DNA of 64,000 bases, taken from NCBI RefSeq assembly GCF_963666015.1, contig NZ_OY762555.1, forward strand, positions 2,728,001 through 2,792,000. Reading direction: 5' to 3'. The DNA comes from an uncultured Sphaerochaeta sp. Lineage in GTDB: Bacteria; Spirochaetota; Spirochaetia; Sphaerochaetales; Sphaerochaetaceae. The position numbers and the translations under genes were made by a program. Of the stretch, positions 17,966 through 26,795 are shown one piece after another. Under the pieces are notes generated by a model that saw nothing but the letters and a program-made list of their open reading frames with translations, was not told the origin of the DNA and did no database searches. Positions within the stretch are counted from its first letter, which is position 1. Each line of letters begins with the position of its first letter.

Positions 17966-20900
17966 ATGTTTACTGATTTTAGTCTCGATAAAATTGCCAG
18001 ACAGACGGCCCTCTTGAAAAAGGTGCGTTATCGTGATGGTTTTACCATTCCCTCGCTTATTGCTACGGAGGAACCAGTAGACACTGTCCAATGGTCCGTA
18101 ATGAGGCCGGGTGAGGCTTCTACTGTCATGGAGGCGGGTGACTTTTGGAAAGGGAGGGATAGCTATCTCTGGTTGCACTGTGATGTCACCATTCCTGAAG
18201 AATACCGTGGGAAAGATATAGTTGGAATATTTGATTTTGGACGAACAGGAGCAGGATATAACAGTGGGTTTGAGTCTCTTTTATATGTAGAAGGTGTGCC
18301 TTATCAAGGGGTGGACACGAACCACCAGGAAGTATTCTTCAAAGATGAGCACATTGGACGGAATCTTGCGTTGGATTTCCGACTATGGAGCGGTCTTGAA
18401 GGAGGAGGTGAGCAAGAAATCCAATACCACCAAATCAGAAAAGCAGGAATCTACACCCTTGATCCAGCTATAGATAAATTGTTTTATCTTCTCTCGGATT
18501 GGATTGAAGCTATCAAAATCATCCCAGAAGAACGGGTAGTAAAACATGAGCTGCAGGCTTTGCTTGTTGAAACGTATAGGAAACTTGATTTCAATTTGCC
18601 GCTCAATTCTGAAGCCTTTTCATCTTCTGCTCGATCAACACTGTCTTTCTGTTTACGAGAGCTCAAGAAAATTGATAATGATGAGAAAGTGAAGGTGGGT
18701 TGTATTGGACATACGCATATCGATCTTGCATGGTTATGGCGATATAAACATACCCGGGAGAAAGCACAACGCTCTTTCTCTACAGTCCAACAACTTATGA
18801 AGCGGTACCCGGAGTATATCTTCCTTCAGACACAAGCCCAGCTGTATGAATCTGTAAAACATGATCACTCGGCCTTGTATGAAGACATACGAGCAAAAGT
18901 TGCTTCCGGGCAGTGGGAAGCCTCAGGGTCAATGTGGGTTGAATCTGACTGTAATATTCCATCAGGTGAGTCTTTGACCAGACAGATACTCTATGGAAAA
19001 CGTTTCTTTAGGAAAGAATTTGGAGTCGATAACAATTTCTTGTGGCTTCCAGATGTCTTTGGCTACAGCTGGGCGCTGCCTCAGATCTTGAAGAAATCAG
19101 GTATTGATACATTCATCACCACGAAGATTAGTTGGAACGAAATTAATCGAATGCCTCATGATACGTTTATTTGGGTTGGCATTGATGGAACAGAGATACT
19201 GACGCATTTCATTACTACTCCCGATGAGGAAGGAGTCTGGAAGTTCTACACATATAATGGACACATATATCCAAGAACGCTGAAAGGGATTTGGAATACC
19301 TATCAAGATAAGGCCCTTAATCACGATCTTCTTCTCTCGTATGGGTATGGAGATGGAGGAGGCGGTGTAACACGAGATATGCTTGAGCATCTCCGCTCTA
19401 CAAGAGAAATTCCAGGAATACCAAAACCGTATACAACACGGGTGGATGAGTATCTTGAGGGACTTCATCAGCGCCTAGATGATGAGAGGGTAAAACTTGA
19501 GTTGAAAAGATGGGACAAGGAGCTCTATCTGGAATTTCATAGAGGCACCTATACTTCTCAGGCATATGTAAAATATATGAATCGTAGACTTGAATTGCTC
19601 TATCGTGATGCAGAAGTGCTCTCCAGTTTCAGAACCATTGCAACAAGACAATGGGATTCGGAGCGCTGGAACTCTTTACAGAGAGGCTGGAAATTGATAC
19701 TCAAGAACCAATTTCATGATATCATTCCTGGTTCAAGTATCTCTGAAGTATACCAGGATACTCAAGAAGAGTATGAAGAGGCCGGCACTATTGGAGAGAG
19801 GGCTATCCGTTCACTGGAAAAAAAAGGTGATTCCTCAATCATTTCGGTTGTCAATACAACTTCTTGGAATCGTTCAGGATATATAACAATTGACGGGTGT
19901 TATGAAATTGTTGGGGAGAATGACTGTCCTGTCCAGTATATGGGAAGCTCTGGAAGTGAACAGTCATTGGTATGGGTTCCAAATATTAACCCATTGAGTA
20001 CCATACAAATCAGGAAAAAAAGGGAAACAGGTGCAATCAGACAGGATTCTGGGTTCACATTCTCAGATAATTGCCTTGAGACTCCATTCTATAGGATTAC
20101 GTTCAATGAGAGCGGCCAGATTTCTTCGATGATGGACAAGAACAGTAATAGGGAATTGTTCTTTGAAGATGCGAATGTATTACAGATCTTTGAAGATCGA
20201 CCAAGAAATCATGATGCTTGGGAGATGGAAGCGTCCCTGGATCATCGAAAAGAGCTTATTACCAACTTACAGACAATGAACGTGGTTGAAGCAGGCCCGC
20301 TGGCAGCAAAGATTGAGTTTGTTTGGGTATATGGATCCTCCAGGATAATCCAGAACCTCATAGTGTATGCGAAGCATAAACGAGTAGATTTCCATACAGT
20401 TGTTGACTGGAAAGAGCGGAGCAAGTTGCTTAAGGTTGCATTTCCTGTCTCGGTTCATGCAAATGCTGCAAGATTCGATATTCAATATGGGAGTCTTGAA
20501 CGATCAACCCATACCAGCACAAGTTGGGATGAAGCACAGTTTGAGGTTGTAGGTCACCAATGGGCTGATATCTCTGAATATGGTTTTGGTGTGGCACTCA
20601 TGAATGATAGTAAGTATGGGTATGATATTAAGCATGGTGTTATGCGCCTCTCTTTGTTGAAAGGAGCAGAATATCCTGATCCACAGGCTGATGTTGGGAG
20701 ACATGAGTTCACCTATGCTCTCTATGCACATGAAAAGGCCTGGAATGAGTCCGAACTAATTGAGCTAGCGTGGGATCTAAATGCTCCTTTGCAGGTGCTC
20801 GATGGTGTACTTATGGAAGGTGACCTGTTTACCATTTCAGCTAGAGGAATTGCTCTCGATGCAATGAAGAAGTGTGAAGAGGGTGATGATCTGATACTTC

Positions 20901-21076
20901 GTATTCATGAGATGCATGGTGGGCGAAGTAATTTCAGTCTTCAATTCAGTACTCCGATCAAGAAGTGGTGTGAAGCATCATTGCTTGAGGAACCTATTGG
21001 TGATTGGATTGAGCATTCAATAATCGAACGAGAGATGAAACCCTTTGAGATTGTCACGTTTCGGATATGTATATAG
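17966..21076 (+). CDS. GH38 alpha-mannosidase (long, MngB/Ams1-like form)
   Basis: The 1036-aa protein has an extra N-terminal domain of about 240 residues, a feature of the long Ams1-type bacterial and fungal alpha-mannosidases. The catalytic part follows: GHTHIDLAWLWRY (His251, Asp253) and WLPDVFGYSWALPQ (nucleophile Asp363), then the C-terminal beta domains. Two ATGs (17963 and 17966) are possible; the second has better spacing from GGGGG. No signal peptide is seen. Tandem GH38 enzymes of different length suggest division of labour, for example linkage or chain-length preference, which the sequence cannot specify. Confidence 0.9.
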   Translation: MFTDFSLDKIARQTALLKKVRYRDGFTIPSLIATEEPVDTVQWSVMRPGEASTVMEAGDFWKGRDSYLWLHCDVTIPEEYRGKDIVGIFDFGRTGAGYNSGFESLLYVEGVPYQGVDTNHQEVFFKDEHIGRNLALDFRLWSGLEGGGEQEIQYHQIRKAGIYTLDPAIDKLFYLLSDWIEAIKIIPEERVVKHELQALLVETYRKLDFNLPLNSEAFSSSARSTLSFCLRELKKIDNDEKVKVGCIGHTHIDLAWLWRYKHTREKAQRSFSTVQQLMKRYPEYIFLQTQAQLYESVKHDHSALYEDIRAKVASGQWEASGSMWVESDCNIPSGESLTRQILYGKRFFRKEFGVDNNFLWLPDVFGYSWALPQILKKSGIDTFITTKISWNEINRMPHDTFIWVGIDGTEILTHFITTPDEEGVWKFYTYNGHIYPRTLKGIWNTYQDKALNHDLLLSYGYGDGGGGVTRDMLEHLRSTREIPGIPKPYTTRVDEYLEGLHQRLDDERVKLELKRWDKELYLEFHRGTYTSQAYVKYMNRRLELLYRDAEVLSSFRTIATRQWDSERWNSLQRGWKLILKNQFHDIIPGSSISEVYQDTQEEYEEAGTIGERAIRSLEKKGDSSIISVVNTTSWNRSGYITIDGCYEIVGENDCPVQYMGSSGSEQSLVWVPNINPLSTIQIRKKRETGAIRQDSGFTFSDNCLETPFYRITFNESGQISSMMDKNSNRELFFEDANVLQIFEDRPRNHDAWEMEASLDHRKELITNLQTMNVVEAGPLAAKIEFVWVYGSSRIIQNLIVYAKHKRVDFHTVVDWKERSKLLKVAFPVSVHANAARFDIQYGSLERSTHTSTSWDEAQFEVVGHQWADISEYGFGVALMNDSKYGYDIKHGVMRLSLLKGAEYPDPQADVGRHEFTYALYAHEKAWNESELIELAWDLNAPLQVLDGVLMEGDLFTISARGIALDAMKKCEEGDDLILRIHEMHGGRSNFSLQFSTPIKKWCEASLLEEPIGDWIEHSIIEREMKPFEIVTFRICI

Positions 21077-21171
21077 AGCTGCATCAAGTACTGTTTGATG
21101 ACGCTGCCGAAATCTTTCATACGGTGTTATACGAGCTTTGGTGATATTTAGGAATAAGCAGAGGGGGCCCT

Positions 21172-21191
21172 GATTGCAGGCAATACCCCCT
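21172..21191. terminator. Possible weak convergent terminator
   Basis: AGGGGG (21172-21177) can pair with CCCCCT (21186-21191) between the convergent mannosidase and AraC genes. The loop is short and only TTGTG follows, so activity is uncertain. Confidence 0.3.
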
Positions 21192-21202
21192 TGTGTACCT
21201 TT

Positions 21203-22099
21203 CTATTGTTCAACCTTGTTCTTTCGAGATGCTCTCCTGTATTCAATAGGGGAGTAAGAAGTAAGGTTCTTCATTTTCGTGCAAAAGTAGTTGCTTGAGG
21301 AGAACCCCGCATCCATTGCTATCTGGGTGATGGAGAGATCTGTATGAGCAAGCAACTGCTTCGCATGCTCAAGTTTTTTCAGCGTAATGTAACTGGCAGG
21401 GGGAAATCCCACAACTTCTTTGAACTTGCTCTTAAACCTCGATAAGGAGTAACCAGAAATGGCAGCAAGTTCTTGTAAACTGATATTCTCCGAATCCTGC
21501 TTTTCAATATGGTCGATAACGCGTTTGATATTAGTGTCGAAAATAACTTTCTGGTCTCGTTTCACGGGGATGAAATCTTGAATTTTGAACAAGAAGCTGG
21601 TAAAAAACTGTACCCCAAGCATCTTTGATGATTCATTACCATCACTGATATAAGAAAAACCCTGTTTTAGCCACTGGGCATCACTTGCAGGGAATCGTAA
21701 GTGACGATACTCACACGAAGTGAGAAGTGTATATAAAGCACGACTATACTCTACATTCAGGCCCAGAAGGTGATCCTGGTCTTTCAGATCAATTTGCAAA
21801 CCAAAAAAGGTATAGGGACTGGAATGGTACCTCGATGTATGGTGAGGTTCAAACGGAAAAGTAAGAAACATCTCATTGCCTGTAACCGTATATGTTTCAT
21901 TATTTACATGGCAGACCCGTTTGCCCTTTATCAGGCAATGGATCTCGATAATGTCAGCGTGATAGTGTTCAGGCGAGGGGGGTGTTGCCGTTGAAGGGTT
22001 GGAGAATGTAATATTTTTCAGCCCTTGAATCTTATGTTGGTCATACGTAATGACTTTGTTATGATCTTCCCAGCACCAACTATCAATAATCTCTTCCAC
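21203..22099 (-). CDS. AraC-family transcriptional regulator
   Basis: The 298-aa protein has an N-terminal cupin-like ligand domain (HYHADIIEIHCLIKG, EMFLTFPFEPHH) and two C-terminal helix-turn-helix motifs (ISLQELAAISGYSLSRFKSK and LSITQIAMDAGFSSSNYFCT). It would sense a sugar-like effector and control the adjacent divergent aldolase/TRAP operon, 132 bp away. AGGAGGGAACTC precedes the ATG. It is convergent with the GH38 genes, so a link to mannoside use is also possible. Domain composition is clear; targets are inferred. Confidence 0.9.
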   Translation of the reverse strand: MEEIIDSWCWEDHNKVITYDQHKIQGLKNITFSNPSTATPPSPEHYHADIIEIHCLIKGKRVCHVNNETYTVTGNEMFLTFPFEPHHTSRYHSSPYTFFGLQIDLKDQDHLLGLNVEYSRALYTLLTSCEYRHLRFPASDAQWLKQGFSYISDGNESSKMLGVQFFTSFLFKIQDFIPVKRDQKVIFDTNIKRVIDHIEKQDSENISLQELAAISGYSLSRFKSKFKEVVGFPPASYITLKKLEHAKQLLAHTDLSITQIAMDAGFSSSNYFCTKMKNLTSYSPIEYRRASRKNKVEQ

Positions 22100-22123
22100 A
22101 GAGTTCCCTCCTTATAAAGTTTG

Positions 22124-22144
22124 GAATAATACTAAATATTATTC
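22124..22144. promoter_or_regulatory. Inverted repeat in the araC/aldolase divergent region
   Basis: GAATAATA (22124-22131), 5 nt, then TATTATTC (22137-22144) form a perfect palindrome midway between the divergent starts. It is AT-only apart from the end pairs, so a chance palindrome is possible, but the position suits an operator. Confidence 0.4.
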
Positions 22145-22231
22145 TGAATGTGCTCACACTCAAGTAGAATTATAGTTCATATATCAAAACAAAAGTAAAA
22201 AACATCTTGTTCTTTTGAAGGGAGATATTAC

Positions 22232-23155
22232 ATGAATAATGGCATTGCAGATGGTGTTTGGCCAGTAATGATAACACCTTTCACTGAAAATAATACCATT
22301 GACTATGATGGCGTATTGGAATTATTGCACTGGTATGACAATCAGAATGTAAGTGGTATTTTTGCAGTTTGCCAATCGAGTGAAATGTTTTTTCTCACTT
22401 GGAAAGAGCGTTTGGAACTCATCACCTTTATTCGGAAAAATCTCCCTCGTAATCTTGGTCTTATTGCTTCAGGACATGTGGAAAAAGATCTTCAGGAGCA
22501 GATTAGACAAGCTAATATGTTTATTGAAACCGGTATCGATTCCTATGTCTTCATTTCGAATCAGTTTGCATCTCAAGATGAAGGCGATGATGTCGCAAAA
22601 AAACGGATTGAAACCTTGTTATCCAATATTGATGGCAACAGTTTTGGCGTTTATGAGTGCCCCTATCCCTACAAGCGTCTGCTAACACCAGAACTGCTTT
22701 CATGGTGTGCAAAGACAGAGAAATTTGGGTTTCTCAAAGACACCTGTTGCAACCTATCTGAACTGAAAGCAAAGATCAAGGCAGTTGAAGGAACCCCTCT
22801 CAAAATATATAACGCAAATGCTGCCACGTTGCTGGAAAGCTTGAAGATGGGAGCCTCTGGATACAGCGGTGTCATGGCAAACTTCCATGCCCGGCTTTAT
22901 GTATGGCTTTGTGCAAATTATGCCAAACAGAAAGAAACAGCTTCACAAGTGCAAGATCTGCTGGGTATGGCCAGTATCGTTGAGTGCCAGTACTATCCGG
23001 TGAATGCCAAGTATCATTGTCAATTGGAAGGGCTTGATCTCAATCTTTTCAGTCGTGTGCAGGATTTCACTAAATTTACCTCCAGCAGGAGGCTTGAAGT
23101 CGAACAGCTTAGAAGAACGGTCAACCTATTTGAGACTTTTGTATTAGGAAAATGA
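22232..23155 (+). CDS. DapA/NanA-type class I aldolase family protein
   Basis: The 307-aa TIM-barrel protein belongs to the dihydrodipicolinate synthase/N-acetylneuraminate lyase superfamily. The Schiff-base lysine is in FGFLKDTC (Lys169) and the catalytic tyrosine in FGVYECPYPY (Tyr141). The GTTGE-like loop is replaced by CQSSEMF. These changes and the partner TRAP transporter argue for cleavage of a sialic acid or 2-keto-3-deoxy sugar acid rather than lysine synthesis. GAAGGGAG precedes the ATG. It leads an operon with the three TRAP genes, divergent from an AraC regulator. The exact substrate is open. Confidence 0.85.
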   Translation: MNNGIADGVWPVMITPFTENNTIDYDGVLELLHWYDNQNVSGIFAVCQSSEMFFLTWKERLELITFIRKNLPRNLGLIASGHVEKDLQEQIRQANMFIETGIDSYVFISNQFASQDEGDDVAKKRIETLLSNIDGNSFGVYECPYPYKRLLTPELLSWCAKTEKFGFLKDTCCNLSELKAKIKAVEGTPLKIYNANAATLLESLKMGASGYSGVMANFHARLYVWLCANYAKQKETASQVQDLLGMASIVECQYYPVNAKYHCQLEGLDLNLFSRVQDFTKFTSSRRLEVEQLRRTVNLFETFVLGK

Positions 23156-23199
23156 TTTTCATAAGAAAATAAGAAAATTGTATTTAAAAGGAGAATTTT

Positions 23200-24207
23200 A
23201 TGAAGCGTTTTACAACTATCTTACTTGTTCTATTGATGGTAAGCGTATCTGCATGGGCTGCAGGATCCAAAGAGAGTGCTGAGAAACCAGTTGAGTTGAT
23301 TTTCACTTCGATTTCAGTGTCGGGTGACTCTCATACTGAAGCCATGTATGTGTTTGCTGATAAGGTCAAAGAGTTGACCAATGGTAGTGTTGAAGTAAAA
23401 GTGTATGATAATGGAACCCTTTTCTCTTCTGAGAATGAGTTTGATGCACTTGTAAGTGGTGAGGCCGATATCGCGTATCTTTCATTCCCCACCATTGCAA
23501 CCCAGATTCCTTCCTATAGCATGTTCGGTTCTGGATATTTCTTCAGTTCATATGAGCATATGACTGCTACGCTTAACGGGAGTATTGCGGATGAACATAT
23601 CTGGCCAAAAGTCCGTGAAGTCATCAATGTCCAGCCTCTGGGAAGCCTCTATCTTGGCAGTCGTGTAATCAATACCCGTAATAGGGCTATCAACAGCTAT
23701 GCTGATATGGATGGTCTTCTGCTTCGCATGCCTAACTCTGAGTCCTGGTTGTTCCTTGGTGAAGCGCTTGGTGCTAATCCTACTCCTCTTTCTTTCAGTG
23801 AGTTGTATTCGGCATTGCAGACCGGTGCAGTGGACGGACAGGATAATCCTCTGCCAACAGTAGAAAGTGCAAAATTCTACGAAGTTACCAAGTATCTTGC
23901 TCTTACAAACCATGTTATTGACTCTGTCACTCCTTGTGTGAATTTGGACAAATGGAATTCCATGACAAAAGAGCAGCAGGAGGCTGTACAGGAAGCAATG
24001 ACCATTGCTATCGAATACAACGACAAGACAAGGCTTGAGGCTGAAGCTAGTTTGGTGGAATTCTTTGAGGGAGAGGGCCTGACAGTGACTACTCCAGACA
24101 TCAACGAATTCAGGGAAAACGTCCAAGCAGCATATGCTGCCAATACCAAGATGGTTTCTAGCTGGGATATGGACCTGTATGAACAAGTCCAGAGCCTTGC
24201 AAAGTAG
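23200..24207 (+). CDS. TRAP transporter solute-binding protein (DctP type)
   Basis: The 335-aa periplasmic binding protein has a signal peptide ending near SAWA (residues about 1-20). It carries the DctP core LLLRMPNSESWLFLGEALGA, whose arginine normally forms a salt bridge to the ligand carboxylate, and GAVDGQDNPLPTV. It therefore binds an organic acid, plausibly the substrate of the adjacent aldolase. AAAAGGAGAA precedes the ATG. It is followed by a strong hairpin and then DctQ/DctM. Confidence 0.92.
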   Translation: MKRFTTILLVLLMVSVSAWAAGSKESAEKPVELIFTSISVSGDSHTEAMYVFADKVKELTNGSVEVKVYDNGTLFSSENEFDALVSGEADIAYLSFPTIATQIPSYSMFGSGYFFSSYEHMTATLNGSIADEHIWPKVREVINVQPLGSLYLGSRVINTRNRAINSYADMDGLLLRMPNSESWLFLGEALGANPTPLSFSELYSALQTGAVDGQDNPLPTVESAKFYEVTKYLALTNHVIDSVTPCVNLDKWNSMTKEQQEAVQEAMTIAIEYNDKTRLEAEASLVEFFEGEGLTVTTPDINEFRENVQAAYAANTKMVSSWDMDLYEQVQSLAK

Positions 24208-24235
24208 AACCAAACAGGTGACCTAGTATACTATT

Positions 24236-24272
24236 GTTTTCCTAAAGATTCTTGCTGGATCTTTAGGAAAAC
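24236..24272 (+). terminator. Intercistronic hairpin between dctP and dctQ
   Basis: A perfect 14-bp stem (GTTTTCCTAAAGAT with its complement) has a 9-nt loop and lies 28 nt after the binding-protein stop. No U-run follows directly, so it is likely an RNA-stabilising or partial-attenuation element that favours binding-protein mRNA. Confidence 0.65.
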
Positions 24273-24300
24273 ATACATAGCACAATAGGAACGGTATAAT

Positions 24301-24798
24301 ATGCAACGATTACATGCTTTAGGAAAGAAACTGATTTATGTGTTCGATACGTTAATACCTAACGTAACGTTCATCATTATTTTTATAACGTTCATGCTCA
24401 CTATAATTAGTCGGTATATTCTGAAAACCCCAGTAACCTGGAGTTATGAAGTGAGTATTCTTGCGTATATGTGGACAATGTTTTTTGGAGTAGGTAAAGC
24501 ACTGCAGCAGAAAGAGCATGTAGTATTCTCTCTTCTCTATGATCATGTAAGTCCTCGCAAGCAGTTGATTTTTGATATTCTTTCAAATCTACTCATTGTC
24601 CTGCTGATTGGAATAGCTTTGGTTCCTTCAGTCAATTCACTACTTAAGAAAAAAATGATTACCGGTGTTTTGAAAATTCCCTATACTGTTGCATTCGCAC
24701 CACTCATATATATGTTTGTTAACGTCATGATCAGAAGCATTATTGAGTTACGTGTGTATGTGAATGAGCTGATACGTATAATGAGGAATCCAAAATGA
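24301..24798 (+). CDS. TRAP transporter small permease (DctQ type)
   Basis: The 165-aa inner-membrane protein has four predicted spans, starting at FIIIFITFMLTIISRYILK, then the conserved WSYEVSILAYMWTMFFGVG segment. It is the small subunit that pairs with DctM. AGGAACGG precedes the ATG, and the stop overlaps the DctM start (ATGA). The family assignment rests on topology, size and gene order. Confidence 0.88.
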   Translation: MQRLHALGKKLIYVFDTLIPNVTFIIIFITFMLTIISRYILKTPVTWSYEVSILAYMWTMFFGVGKALQQKEHVVFSLLYDHVSPRKQLIFDILSNLLIVLLIGIALVPSVNSLLKKKMITGVLKIPYTVAFAPLIYMFVNVMIRSIIELRVYVNELIRIMRNPK

Positions 24799-26075
24799 AT
24801 ATAATACTCCTGCTATTTCTTGTTCTGGCTATTTGTTTCCTCATTCGCATGCCTGTTTCCTTCGCCATGCTTATTGCCTCGATTTCTTATTTTGTAATGA
24901 GTGGCAGAAACATGGAACAGGTGCTTTCAGTTCTCACGGGTAACATGTATTCCAACTATACGATGCTGGCAGCGCCTCTCTTTATATTTATGGCCAATGT
25001 AATGAATGAAGGAGAGATTACTGACAAGTTGTTCAGATTCTGCAATGGTCTTTTTGGCCGTATGCGTGGGGGTACAGCACAGGTCAATGTTGCAGCATCC
25101 TTGATATTCTCTGGGATGACCGGAAGTGCAATTGCTGATGCTTCTGGTATTGGTCTGATGGAAATAGAGCAGATGAAGAAAGAAGGGTATGATACTGAGT
25201 TCAGTTGTGCTCTTACAGCTGCTTCAGCTACTGTTGGACCAATATTTCCTCCATCCATACCTATGGTCATCTATGCAATGATCTCTGGGGCGTCAATAGG
25301 AAAGCTTTTCATGGGTGGGATGGTTCCTGGTCTTATTCTTTCTCTCTTGCTCGGTATTTATGTTGCTGTTATCTCCTTTAAGAGGAAATATCCTCGTGGA
25401 GAACAGATGGCATTCAGGATGTTTTTGAGAGTCACCCTTGAGGCTTTTCCTGCTCTTTTTACCGTAATATTGTTGCTTGGAGGTATTTATCTTGGCGTTG
25501 TGACTCCCACAGAAGCTGGTGCTCTTTCTTCTGCATATGCAATACTCATCTCAATACTCATCTATCACAATCTTGGGCCGAAGAAGATGTGGAGGATCAT
25601 AAAGAAAAGTGCGGCGAACACTGCTACCTTGGCATTGTTGGCTGGTTCTTCGATGCTGTTCTCCTACATTATATCGCTGGAACAAGTACCAAGGGTTATT
25701 GCAGCTTTTGTTATGGGCCTTACAGAGAATAAATATATCTTCCTGTTTATTGTCAATATTGTGTTCCTGTTGCTTGGCTGTGTACTTGATGTCAGTACCA
25801 TCCAGTTGGTATTCGTCCCAATGGTACTCCCTTTGGTAAATGCCTTTGGTATTGATTTGGTACATTTTGGCGTTGTCATCTGCTTGAATATGATGATTGG
25901 ACTCTCGACACCGCCATTTGGAATGTTGTTGTTTATAGTCTCAGGTTTGGGAAAGGCAAAGATAAGTGGAGTAATACGAGAAATAATCCCAATGATAGTT
26001 GTCATGATAGCGCTGTTGTTTGCTATTACTTACATCCCAGACATTGTGATGTGGATTCCCAATAATCTCATGTAA
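24795..26075 (+). CDS. TRAP transporter large permease (DctM type)
   Basis: The 426-aa protein has about 11-12 membrane spans and the DctM signatures ASLIFSGMTGSAIADASGIG and GPIFPPSIPMVIYAM, plus PTEAGALSSAY. It is the ion-coupled translocating subunit that works with DctQ and the periplasmic DctP. Start overlaps dctQ by 4 nt. It ends the operon; a candidate terminator follows at 26132. Confidence 0.93.
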   Translation: MNIILLLFLVLAICFLIRMPVSFAMLIASISYFVMSGRNMEQVLSVLTGNMYSNYTMLAAPLFIFMANVMNEGEITDKLFRFCNGLFGRMRGGTAQVNVAASLIFSGMTGSAIADASGIGLMEIEQMKKEGYDTEFSCALTAASATVGPIFPPSIPMVIYAMISGASIGKLFMGGMVPGLILSLLLGIYVAVISFKRKYPRGEQMAFRMFLRVTLEAFPALFTVILLLGGIYLGVVTPTEAGALSSAYAILISILIYHNLGPKKMWRIIKKSAANTATLALLAGSSMLFSYIISLEQVPRVIAAFVMGLTENKYIFLFIVNIVFLLLGCVLDVSTIQLVFVPMVLPLVNAFGIDLVHFGVVICLNMMIGLSTPPFGMLLFIVSGLGKAKISGVIREIIPMIVVMIALLFAITYIPDIVMWIPNNLM

Positions 26076-26131
26076 GAAATGCCCTAGCCACATGGAGTGA
26101 GAGAAGTACTCAAGAATCAAGATTTTTTGAG

Positions 26132-26170
26132 AGCCCAACATGTTCCCCGTAAAAGGAGGCTTGTTGGGCT
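26132..26170 (+). terminator. Candidate terminator after aldolase/TRAP operon
   Basis: AGCCCAACA (26132-26140) pairs perfectly with TGTTGGGCT (26162-26170) across a 21-nt loop, followed by TTCTTGTCATT. The stem is strong but the U-run is interrupted. Confidence 0.5.
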
Positions 26171-26346
26171 TCTTGTCATTACATATGAATGAGAGAAATT
26201 GATTACATAACTGAAATTGAGTTGTATGCATTGGATATTTCTGCCTCATCGAATCTCACCTCTACTCATGTCAGTCACTTGATTAGGTAGAGAGAGGTGC
26301 TGATATGTTGAATAAGGGGAGTGCACATTGCTCTATGCATAAAAGA

Positions 26347-26379
26347 GAACCCACAGTTTCAACATGAGACTGTGGGTTC
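26347..26379 (-). terminator. Terminator hairpin abutting the group II intron
   Basis: GAACCCACAGT (26347-26357) and its exact complement (26369-26379) form an 11-bp stem. On the minus strand it is followed by TCTTTTATG, a plausible U-run for the operon that begins at 32765. On the plus strand it is followed by CTTGTT and then directly by the intron 5' end at 26386. Confidence 0.6.
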
Positions 26380-26795
26380 CTTGTTGTGCGCCGAGCATGG
26401 TGCTTATCTAGGAGGTGAAAGTTCTCTGTGGGGGTTGCAGTGCCTACCACTAGCTGAAGGCAAGGGTGTTCATCGCGAGGTGGAATCTGAAGGAAGCCGG
26501 AGGCAAAATCCCGAGCCAAGGAACACGAACTGAATATGAGGCTGTTTCAGGTGGCTGAGTTTGCAATACAGAACGAAGTCCAACACTGTACGGAGCCTGA
26601 GGCGGTAAATTCAGTGGCTACATGGGAGGAAAGATAAGCATCTTACCTCGGGAGGTCTCTACAGCGTACGAGGCTGCAATATCGCTTATGACGACGTAGT
26701 AACAACGAATGTAGAGAAGTCAGCAGAGGTCACAGTACCATCGCTTGTACTAGTGGAGAGATGGGAAGGACTGAACCGGAATGGAGGACCGGAAA

